This document shows, one piece after another, positions 40,288-46,828 of a DNA stretch of 46,828 bases; the first letter of the stretch is position 1, and each line of letters starts with the position of its first letter. The notes under the pieces were generated by a model. That model did no database searches. It was given only the letters and a program-made list of their open reading frames with translations, and had not been told where the DNA came from. The translations under genes were made by a program, and so were the position numbers. Source of the DNA: Amycolatopsis pittospori (GTDB taxonomy: Bacteria > Actinomycetota > Actinomycetes > Mycobacteriales > Pseudonocardiaceae); NCBI RefSeq assembly GCF_013870525.1, contig NZ_JACBXD010000061.1, positions 1 to 46,828 on the forward strand, read 5' to 3'.

Positions 40288-42377
40288 CCGTGACACAGGA
40301 ACGAACTCCCGAGGAGACTTCTCAGCACCACGTGGAGAACACCGGACGGGTCGGTGCCGGGATCTTCAGTCCCCGGCAGCTGCTGACCTCGCTCCCGGAG
40401 GCGCTGCGCAAGCTGAACCCCAAGCACCAGCTGGCCAATCCGGTCATGTTCGTGGTGTGGATCGGCTCGGCGCTGACGACGGTCTTCGCCGTCACCGACC
40501 CGAGCGTGTTCACCATCCTCATCACGATCTGGCTGTGGTTCACCGTCCTGTTCGCGAACCTCGCCGAGGCCGTCGCGGAAGGCCGGGGCAAGGCGCAGGC
40601 GGAAACCCTGCGCCGCAGCAAGAAGGAGACCATCGCGCGCCGCCTCACCGAGGACGGCGACGAGGAGAACGTGCCGGGCGCGGACCTGCGCGTCGGTGAC
40701 CTCGTGGTCGTCGAGGCCGGGCAGGTCATCCCGGGCGACGGCGACGTCGTCGAGGGCATCGCGACCGTCGACGAATCGGCCATCACCGGCGAATCGGCCC
40801 CGGTCATCCGCGAATCCGGCGGCGACCGGTGCGCGGTCACCGGCGGCACGACGGTGCTCTCGGACCGCATCGTCGTGAAGATCACCACCAAACCCGGTGA
40901 GTCCTTTGTGGACCGCATGATCGCCTTGGTGGAGGGCGCTTCCCGGCAGAAGACGCCGAACGAGATCGCGTTGACGATCCTGCTCTCGACGTTGACGATC
41001 ATCTTCCTGCTCGCCGTCGTGGCGCTGCAGCCGATGGCGGGCTACTCCGGCAGCCAGCAGTCCGTGATCGTGCTGACCGCGCTGCTGGTCTGCCTGATCC
41101 CGACGACGATCGGCGCGCTCCTGTCCGCGATCGGCATCGCGGGCATGGACCGGCTGGTGCAGCGCAACGTGCTCGCGACGAGCGGCCGCGCGGTGGAGGC
41201 CGCCGGCGACGTCTCGACGCTGCTGCTGGACAAGACCGGCACGATCACCTTCGGCAACCGCAAGGCCACCGAGCTGATCCCGGTCGGCGGGTCCACCGCG
41301 GCGGACATCGCCAAGGCGGCGCGGCTGTCCAGCCTCGCCGACGGCACTCCGGAAGGCCGCAGCATCGTCGAACTCGTCGCCCGCGAGCACGGTCTCGCGG
41401 AAACGGCGTCTGACGACGAGAAGCTCGCGGACTTCGTCGAGTTCACCGCGCAGACGCGGATGAGCGGCATCGACATCGGCGCCCGGCAGGTCCGCAAGGG
41501 CGCCACCACCGCGGTGCGCGAGTGGGTCCGCGAACGCGGCGGCGACATGCCGGACGAGACCGAACGGGTCGTCGACGAGATCAGCCAGCAGGGCGGGACC
41601 CCGCTCGTCGTCGCTGAGTACGACGGCGCGAAAGCGTTCGTGCGCGGCGTGATCCGGCTGTCCGATGTGGTCAAACCCGGGATGAAGGAGCGGTTCGTCC
41701 AGCTCCGCGCGATGGGCATCAAAACCGTCATGATCACCGGGGACAACCCGCTGACGGCCAAGGCCATCGCGCAGGACGCGGGTGTCGACGACTACCTCGC
41801 CGAGGCCAAACCCGAAGACAAGATGGCGCTGATCAAGAAGGAGCAGGAGGGCGGGCGGCTGGTCGCGATGACCGGCGACGGCACCAACGACGCCCCCGCG
41901 CTGGCGCAGTCCGACGTCGGCGTCGCGATGAACACCGGGACCTCCGCCGCCAAGGAGGCGGGGAACATGGTGGACCTCGACTCCGACCCGACGAAACTGA
42001 TCGAGATCGTGGAGATCGGCAAGCAGCTGCTGATCACCCGCGGCGCGCTGACCACCTTCAGTGTCGCCAACGACCTCGCGAAGTACTTCGCCATCCTGCC
42101 CGCGATGTTCACCGGCATCTTCGCCCAGCTCGGCGCGCTCAACGTCATGCAGCTGGCCACGCCGAAGTCGGCGATCCTCTCGGCGGTCATCTTCAACGCG
42201 CTGATCATCGTCGGGCTGATCCCGCTCGCCCTGCGCGGCGTCCGGTACAAGCCCTCCTCGGCTTCGGCGCTGCTGCGCCGGAACCTGCTGATCTACGGCC
42301 TCGGCGGCATCGTCAGCCCGTTCCTCGGGATCTGGCTGATCGACCTCGTGGTCCGTCTCATTCCTGGAATCGGGTGA
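40284..42377 (+). CDS. kdpB: Potassium-transporting P-type ATPase subunit B
   Basis: 697 aa P-type ATPase (P1A). Actuator motif TGES in DESAITGESAPVIRE, phosphorylated aspartate Asp316 in LLLDKTGTITFGN, nucleotide-binding and hinge motifs in MITGDNPLTAKAIA and AMTGDGTNDAPALAQSDVGV. It hydrolyses ATP to drive potassium through KdpA. The N-terminal 25 residues are polar and variable. Overlaps kdpA by 4 nt; kdpC follows after 4 nt. Confidence 0.97.
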   Translation: MTVTQERTPEETSQHHVENTGRVGAGIFSPRQLLTSLPEALRKLNPKHQLANPVMFVVWIGSALTTVFAVTDPSVFTILITIWLWFTVLFANLAEAVAEGRGKAQAETLRRSKKETIARRLTEDGDEENVPGADLRVGDLVVVEAGQVIPGDGDVVEGIATVDESAITGESAPVIRESGGDRCAVTGGTTVLSDRIVVKITTKPGESFVDRMIALVEGASRQKTPNEIALTILLSTLTIIFLLAVVALQPMAGYSGSQQSVIVLTALLVCLIPTTIGALLSAIGIAGMDRLVQRNVLATSGRAVEAAGDVSTLLLDKTGTITFGNRKATELIPVGGSTAADIAKAARLSSLADGTPEGRSIVELVAREHGLAETASDDEKLADFVEFTAQTRMSGIDIGARQVRKGATTAVREWVRERGGDMPDETERVVDEISQQGGTPLVVAEYDGAKAFVRGVIRLSDVVKPGMKERFVQLRAMGIKTVMITGDNPLTAKAIAQDAGVDDYLAEAKPEDKMALIKKEQEGGRLVAMTGDGTNDAPALAQSDVGVAMNTGTSAAKEAGNMVDLDSDPTKLIEIVEIGKQLLITRGALTTFSVANDLAKYFAILPAMFTGIFAQLGALNVMQLATPKSAILSAVIFNALIIVGLIPLALRGVRYKPSSASALLRRNLLIYGLGGIVSPFLGIWLIDLVVRLIPGIG

Positions 42378-42381
42378 TCCC

Positions 42382-42993
42382 ATGAACGCACTGTTGAAGC
42401 AGACCCTCGCCGGGCTGCGTGTCCTGCTCGTCTTCACGGTCCTGCTGGGAGTCGTCTACCCGTTGGGTGTGTGGGCGGTGTCCCGGATCCCCGGCCTGGA
42501 GTCCAACGCCGAGGGCTCGATCATCACCCAGAACGGGCAGGCCGTCGGCTCGTCCCTGATCGGGGTCGACCCGGTCGCGGCCGACCCGGCCAAGGACCCG
42601 TGGTTCCACAACCGTCCGTCCGCGGGGTCGAAGGACGCGCTCGGCCCCGGCGACCCGTCGTCGTCCGGCCCGTCGAACAAGGGCCCGTACAACGAGGATC
42701 TGGTCGCGGCCATCGGCGAGCGCAAGAAGCTCATCGCCGCCCGGGAAGGCGTCCAGGAGTCGCAGGTGCCCGCCGACGCGGTGACGGCGTCGGGATCGGG
42801 GATGGATCCGGCGATCAGCGTCGCCTACGCCGATCTCCAGATCACGCGTGTGGCCAGGAACACCGGCCTCTCCGAGGAGAAGGTCCGGCAGCTCGTGGCG
42901 GAGAACACGAGCGGCGCCGGGATCGGTGTGCCGGGCGTCAATGTGCTGAAGGTCAACTTGGCCGTGCGCGACGCGGCCGGAGGAGCACACTGA
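42382..42993 (+). CDS. kdpC: Potassium-transporting ATPase subunit C
   Basis: 203 aa. One N-terminal transmembrane helix (LLVFTVLLGVVYPLGVWAV) is followed by an extracytoplasmic domain with FHNRPSAG and DAVTASGSGMDPAISVAYA, both typical of KdpC. KdpC increases ATP affinity and completes the pump. It carries a Gly/Ser/Pro-rich insertion around residues 85-100. It lies 4 nt after kdpB. Confidence 0.95.
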   Translation: MNALLKQTLAGLRVLLVFTVLLGVVYPLGVWAVSRIPGLESNAEGSIITQNGQAVGSSLIGVDPVAADPAKDPWFHNRPSAGSKDALGPGDPSSSGPSNKGPYNEDLVAAIGERKKLIAAREGVQESQVPADAVTASGSGMDPAISVAYADLQITRVARNTGLSEEKVRQLVAENTSGAGIGVPGVNVLKVNLAVRDAAGGAH

Positions 42994-42998
42994 CACTC

Positions 42999-45584
42999 GT
43001 GGACGAGAACACGACCAAGCCGCGCCGGGGCGAGCTGAGGATCTACCTCGGCGCGGCCCCCGGCGTCGGGAAGACCTTCGCGATGCTCGGTGAGGCGCGC
43101 CGTCGTCTCGACCGGGGCACCGACGTGGTCGTCGGCCTGGTCGAGACGCACGGGCGCAAGAAGACGGCGGAGCTCGTCGAAGGCCTCGAGACCGTTCCTC
43201 GCCGCCGGTCCGAGCACCGGGACCGCGAGTTCGAGGAGATGGACCTCGACGGGCTGCTCGCCCGCGCGCCCGAGGTCGCCGTCGTCGACGAACTCGCGCA
43301 CACCAACGTGCCGGGTTCGCGCAACGAGAAGCGCTGGCAGGACATCGACGAACTGCTCGCCGCCGGGATCGACGTCCTCTCCACGGTCAACGTGCAGCAT
43401 CTGCAGAGCCTCAACGACGTCGTCGAGCGGATCACCGGCGTCGTCCAGCAGGAGACGGTGCCCGACGAGGTCGTGCGGCGGGCCGAGCAGCTGGAGCTCG
43501 TCGACATCACGCCGGAAGCGCTGCGGCGGCGCCTGGCGCACGGCAACGTCTACCCGGCCGAGCGGATCGACGCGGCGCTGGGCAACTACTTCCGGCCCGG
43601 CAACCTCACCGCGCTGCGGGAGCTCGCGTTGCTGTGGGTCGCCGACCAGGTCGACGTCGCCCTGCAGCGGTACCGGGCCGAGCAGAAGATCACCGACACG
43701 TGGGAAGCACGCGAACGGGTGGTCGTGTCGATCACCGGCGGGCCGGAGAGCGAGACGCTGATCCGGCGGGCGAGCCGGATCGCGAATCGCGCGGGCGCCG
43801 AACTGCAGGTGCTGCACATCCTGCGCGGCGACGGGCTGGCCGGGATGGGGCCGACGGCGGTCGGCAAGTACCGGAAGCTGACCGAAGAGGTCGGCGCGAC
43901 CTTCCACACCGTGGTCGGCGACGACGTCCCGACGGCGCTGCTCGACTTCGCGCGCGGGGTGAACGCGACGCAGCTGGTCGTGGGCACATCGCGGCGTTCC
44001 CGGGTGGCGCGGCTCTTCGACGAGGGCATCGGCGCGGCCGTCGTCCAGCGGTCCGGCCCGATCGACGTCCACATGGTCACGCACGCCCAGGCGGGCGGAC
44101 GGCTGCGCGCCCGGTTCACCCGGAGCCCGTTGACACCGTCGCGGCGACTGGCCGGCTGGACGCTCTCGCTGGTGCTGCCGGCGCTGGCGACACTGCTCGG
44201 GGTACTGCTGCGGGATCAGCTGGACTTCTCCACCGACGTGGTCGACTACGTGCTCGCGACGGTGCTGGTCGCGCTGGTGGGCGGGCTCGGGCCCGCGCTG
44301 CTGGCGGCGGTGCTCTCGGCCGGGCTGCTGAACTTCTTCTTCACGCCACCGCTCTACAACCTGACCGTCCACGAACCGCGCAACGTGATCACGCTGGTCG
44401 CGATGGTGCTGGTGGCCGTCCTCGTCGCGGCGGTCGTCGACACCGCCGCACGGCGCGCCACGCAGGCCGCGCGGGCGCGGACGGAGGCGGCGCTGCTCGC
44501 GTCGTACGCGCGGACCGTGCTCACCCACACCAACCCGATCGAGCGGCTGCTGGAGAAGGTCCGCGAGAACTTCGGGATGACCGCGGTGACCCTGCTGGAG
44601 AAGCGGGACGGCAAGTGGAAGCGCGTGGCGAACGCGGGCTCGGACCCCTGTGCCGATCCGGATCAGGCCGACGCCGACATCGCGGTCACCGCCGACGTCC
44701 ATCTCACGCTGCGCGGCCGTGCGCTGCCCGCCTCGGACCGGCGGGTGCTGGAAGCGGTCGCCGGGCAGGCACTGCTGGCCCTGCGGCAGCAGCGGACGGC
44801 GAAGGCGGCCGTCCGCGCCGAGCGCAAGGCCGAGGCGACCGAACTGCGGACGGCGCTGCTTTCCGCCGTGGGACACGATCTCCGCACGCCCCTGACGTCC
44901 ATCAAGGCGTCCATCGGCAGCCTGCGCGCGACCGACATCTCACTGTCCGAAGAGGACACGGACGAACTACTGGAGGCGATCGAGGAATCGGCCGACCGGC
45001 TCGCCGGGCTGATCGACAACCTCCTCGACTCCTCGCGGCTGGCGACCGGCGCCGTCCGCCCGCATCTGCGGCCGGTCGGCTACGACGAGGTCGTCTCGCA
45101 TGCGCTGTCCAATGTGGACAACTCGGATTCGGTCGTGGTCGCGATCGACTCCCGGCTGCCGTCGGTCTGCGCGGATCCCGGTCTGCTGGAACGGGTCGTG
45201 GCGAACGTCGTCGACAACGCGCTTCGGCACGGCGTCTCCGGCGAGGCCGTCTCGGCGCGCGCGAGCACCCACTCGGACCATGTCGAACTGCGCATCGTCG
45301 ACCACGGGCGCGGCCTCAAGAAGGGCACCGCGGACTCGGCTTTCGCGCCGTTCCAACGGCTCGGGGGAGACCGGGACAGCGTGCCCGGTGTGGGACTGGG
45401 GCTTTCGGTCGCCAAGGGGTTCACCGAGGCGATGGGCGGGCGGATCCGGGCGGAGGACACGCCCGGCGGCGGGCTCACCGTCGTCATCTCGCTGCCCGCC
45501 TATGTTGGTCAGGATCCCGAAAAGAACCTCCTCGCGATCGACGACGAGGATCTGGAAAACGAAGAGGGGGAGCGAGTGCGATGA
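42999..45584 (+). CDS. kdpD: KdpD potassium sensor histidine kinase
   Basis: 861 aa. Domains in order: KdpD domain with Walker A GAAPGVGKT (about residues 20-28) and DELAHTNVPGS; a universal-stress-protein-like domain (VVVSITGGPESETLIRRASR); four transmembrane helices (about 385-490); a GAF-like segment; and a HisKA/HATPase core with His626 in VGHDLRTPLTSI and G boxes in GVGLGLSVAKGFTEAMGG. It senses low potassium or turgor and phosphorylates KdpE. GTG at 42999 has no close Shine-Dalgarno (GGAGG is 15 nt upstream), so initiation may depend on coupling to kdpC, which ends 5 nt before. Confidence 0.95.
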   Translation: MDENTTKPRRGELRIYLGAAPGVGKTFAMLGEARRRLDRGTDVVVGLVETHGRKKTAELVEGLETVPRRRSEHRDREFEEMDLDGLLARAPEVAVVDELAHTNVPGSRNEKRWQDIDELLAAGIDVLSTVNVQHLQSLNDVVERITGVVQQETVPDEVVRRAEQLELVDITPEALRRRLAHGNVYPAERIDAALGNYFRPGNLTALRELALLWVADQVDVALQRYRAEQKITDTWEARERVVVSITGGPESETLIRRASRIANRAGAELQVLHILRGDGLAGMGPTAVGKYRKLTEEVGATFHTVVGDDVPTALLDFARGVNATQLVVGTSRRSRVARLFDEGIGAAVVQRSGPIDVHMVTHAQAGGRLRARFTRSPLTPSRRLAGWTLSLVLPALATLLGVLLRDQLDFSTDVVDYVLATVLVALVGGLGPALLAAVLSAGLLNFFFTPPLYNLTVHEPRNVITLVAMVLVAVLVAAVVDTAARRATQAARARTEAALLASYARTVLTHTNPIERLLEKVRENFGMTAVTLLEKRDGKWKRVANAGSDPCADPDQADADIAVTADVHLTLRGRALPASDRRVLEAVAGQALLALRQQRTAKAAVRAERKAEATELRTALLSAVGHDLRTPLTSIKASIGSLRATDISLSEEDTDELLEAIEESADRLAGLIDNLLDSSRLATGAVRPHLRPVGYDEVVSHALSNVDNSDSVVVAIDSRLPSVCADPGLLERVVANVVDNALRHGVSGEAVSARASTHSDHVELRIVDHGRGLKKGTADSAFAPFQRLGGDRDSVPGVGLGLSVAKGFTEAMGGRIRAEDTPGGGLTVVISLPAYVGQDPEKNLLAIDDEDLENEEGERVR

Positions 45585-46282
45585 GCGCTGAAACCGCCTC
45601 GGCGACCGTTCTGGTCGTCGACGACGAGCCGCAGATCGTGCGAGCCCTGCGGATCAACCTGTCCGCCCGCGGCTACAAGGTGATCACCGCCCACGACGGG
45701 ACGGCCGCGCTGAAGGCCGTCGCCGAGACCAAACCCGACGTCGTCGTCCTCGATCTCGGCCTGCCCGACCTCGACGGCACCGAGGTGATCGCCGGACTCC
45801 GCGGCTGGACGACCGTGCCGATCATCGTGCTGTCCGCGCGCGGCGACTCGGCCGACAAGGTGCAGGCCCTCGACGCCGGCGCCGACGACTACGTCACCAA
45901 ACCCTTCGGCATGGACGAACTCCTCGCCCGCCTGCGCGCCGCGGTCCGCCGTTCAGTGTCGTCCACTGTGGACGGTGTGGACGCGGTGGTGGACACGGGA
46001 TCCTTCTGTATCGACCTCGCGGCCAAGAAGGTGCGCCGGGACGGCAAGGAAGTGCACCTCACCAAAACCGAATGGGGCGTACTGGAACTGCTGGTGCGCA
46101 ACCGCGGCCGTCTGGTGGCGCAGAAGCAACTCCTGCACGAGGTGTGGGGGCCGACGTACGAGACCGAGTCGCACTACCTGCGGGTGTATCTGGCGCAGCT
46201 ACGGCGGAAACTCGAACCGGAACCCTCGCGGCCGCGGCACCTGCTGACGGAACCGGGAATGGGCTACCGCTTCGAAATGTGA
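45581..46282 (+). CDS. kdpE: KdpE response regulator
   Basis: 233 aa OmpR/PhoB-type regulator. The receiver domain has the acidic pair Asp14-Asp15, phospho-acceptor Asp58 (VVVLDLGLPDLDG), Ser/Thr switch in VLSARG and Lys in DDYVTKPFGMDELLARLRAA. The C-terminal winged helix has HLTKTEWGVLELLVRNRG and YLRVYLAQLRRKLEPEP. It activates kdpFABC. ATG overlaps the kdpD stop by 4 nt. The linker includes the STVDGVD segment that contains one 13-bp palindrome. A 53-nt repeat follows 33 nt after the stop. Confidence 0.96.
   Translation: MSAETASATVLVVDDEPQIVRALRINLSARGYKVITAHDGTAALKAVAETKPDVVVLDLGLPDLDGTEVIAGLRGWTTVPIIVLSARGDSADKVQALDAGADDYVTKPFGMDELLARLRAAVRRSVSSTVDGVDAVVDTGSFCIDLAAKKVRRDGKEVHLTKTEWGVLELLVRNRGRLVAQKQLLHEVWGPTYETESHYLRVYLAQLRRKLEPEPSRPRHLLTEPGMGYRFEM
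45961..45973. repeat. 13-bp palindrome GTCCACTGTGGAC, copy in kdpE
   Basis: Reads TCC-ACT-GTG-GAC (Ser-Thr-Val-Asp) with the rare threonine codon ACT, in the variable linker of KdpE where little protein-level constraint is expected. Confidence 0.6.
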
Positions 46283-46315
46283 GCCAGCCGGGCAGCCGGT
46301 CCTCGGGGTGCAGGT

Positions 46316-46368
46316 GTTGCGAAAGCCACTTTCGCAACCTTCAACGTTGCGAAAGTGGCTTTCGCAAC
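46316..46368. repeat. 53-nt double-hairpin repeat, copy 3 (most symmetrical)
   Basis: Left arm 46316-46338 (GTTGCGAAAG, CCA, CTTTCGCAAC), spacer CTTCAAC, right arm 46346-46368 (GTTGCGAAAG, TGG, CTTTCGCAAC). The arms are exact reverse complements, and each arm is also a perfect 10-bp hairpin. It lies between kdpE and the convergent gene at 46401. Confidence 0.93.
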
Positions 46369-46400
46369 ACCTCTGTGGGGCCGTACCCAAGGGGTGGGGC

Positions 46401-46828
46401 TTACTGAGGGGTGCTCACGCTCGTGTCGGTGCCGGAGGTGCTGGACCGGCCCGCAGTCGACTCCGGAGCGCCACTGGAGCTGGAGCCGCCGCCCGGAGGG
46501 CTCGACGGGGGATCGGACGGGTCCGACGAGGGTGTCGTCGTCGGAGGCGGCGTGCTCGTGTTGGGTGTCGTCGGCTTGGTCGTCGGAGGCTTGGGCGTGG
46601 TCGGCGGCAGCACGGTGTGCGGCGGGTCGCCGGGGCCCGGGTTCGGGGGTACCACCGGAGGCGGCGTGACGACGCTCGTCGTCTCCTTGCCGTCCGGTCC
46701 GACCGAGGTGACCGTGGTCGGCGGTGCGGTGGAGCTGGAGGGCGCGCCCGGGATCGGTGAGCCGCTGACGGTCATCGGGCCGCCGGGGACGGCGTTGCCC
46801 GGGACCAGCTGGACGCCGGCGCGGTCGT
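46401..46828 (-). CDS. C-terminal tail of a Pro/Ser/Thr-rich protein (N-terminus outside window)
   Basis: The frame is open from the right edge to a stop at 46401, giving 141 visible residues. Nearly all are Pro, Ser, Thr, Gly or Val in low-complexity runs such as TTPKPPTTKPTTPNTSTPPP and PSSPPGGGSSSSG. The first visible residues, GVQLVPGNAVPGGPM, may belong to a folded domain. Such tails are usual for cell-wall-spanning or secreted actinobacterial proteins, where they act as linkers and may be glycosylated. An internal ATG at 46775 is probably not the real start. No function can be assigned. Confidence 0.6.
   Translation of the reverse strand, partial: DRAGVQLVPGNAVPGGPMTVSGSPIPGAPSSSTAPPTTVTSVGPDGKETTSVVTPPPVVPPNPGPGDPPHTVLPPTTPKPPTTKPTTPNTSTPPPTTTPSSDPSDPPSSPPGGGSSSSGAPESTAGRSSTSGTDTSVSTPQ

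Noticed and set aside
9789..46368. CRISPR array
   Set aside because: The three 53-nt repeats are about 20 kb and 16 kb apart and are double hairpins, not regularly spaced repeats; no cas genes are present.

Overview
The window is high-GC DNA (GTG and even TTG starts, strong third-position GC bias, 4-nt ATGA/GTGA gene overlaps) typical of a large-genome actinomycete. The gene set (an indigoidine-type NRPS, a large AfsR-type regulator, a form II CoxL, an iol operon fused to an ABC transporter, kdpFABCDE) and the style of the intergenic palindromes suggest Amycolatopsis or another member of the Pseudonocardiaceae. That assignment is inference; there is no rRNA gene here to confirm it. I see no tRNA or rRNA gene, insertion sequence, phage gene or CRISPR array.

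Layout. (1) 1-9744: a molybdenum hydroxylase region. The maturation genes coxE-like and xdhC come first, then a divergent Lrp/AsnC regulator and PLP-enzyme pair, a secreted TNT-type NAD glycohydrolase-like protein, the structural genes coxS-coxL-coxM-coxG, and a flavoprotein monooxygenase-like gene. (2) 10051-17415: a compact biosynthetic locus. An IclR-type regulator precedes a single-module NRPS with A-Ox-T-TE architecture (indigoidine/blue-pigment synthetase), then a PptA-like tautomerase, an Asp/Glu racemase-superfamily protein lacking both usual catalytic cysteines, and an MFS exporter. (3) 17459-20202: a TetR regulator, a second MFS exporter and a 3-hydroxyisobutyrate-dehydrogenase-type oxidoreductase; a shared 15-nt motif precedes the TetR and MFS genes. 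(4) 20258-29753: myo-inositol catabolism. A minus-strand operon (iolE, sugar-binding lipoprotein, permease, ATPase, iolC, iolB, iolD) is divergent from lacI-iolG across a double LacI operator. (5) 29934-32924: AfsR-type SARP/NB-ARC/TPR regulator. (6) 33005-33250: a gene-free stretch packed with perfect inverted repeats, a candidate small RNA with terminators. (7) 33319-36308: a YtrA-type GntR regulator with an ABC exporter and two paralogous permeases, preceded by a perfect operator palindrome. (8) 36342-38174: asnB. (9) 38288-46282: a strongly structured leader, a 27-aa membrane micro-protein, kdpF, kdpA, kdpB, kdpC, kdpD and kdpE. (10) A Pro/Ser/Thr-rich tail of a protein that runs off the right edge.

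How the genes work together. The cox genes encode the three subunits of a 2Fe-2S/FAD/molybdopterin hydroxylase plus its membrane-recruiting and maturation factors. The NRPS locus probably oxidises and cyclises L-glutamine; the two small enzymes beside it are not the usual indigoidine partners and suggest a modified product. The iol genes convert imported inositol through inosose and the ring-opened acids to the phosphorylated intermediate; no aldolase or iolA is visible. The kdp genes form a complete high-affinity potassium pump with its own two-component sensor.

Non-coding signals stand out. A 53-nt double hairpin occurs three times just downstream of operons (9789, 29839, 46316), a different 20-bp-arm palindrome lies at 10934, and the kdp leader can fold into two mutually exclusive structures next to a ribosome-binding site.
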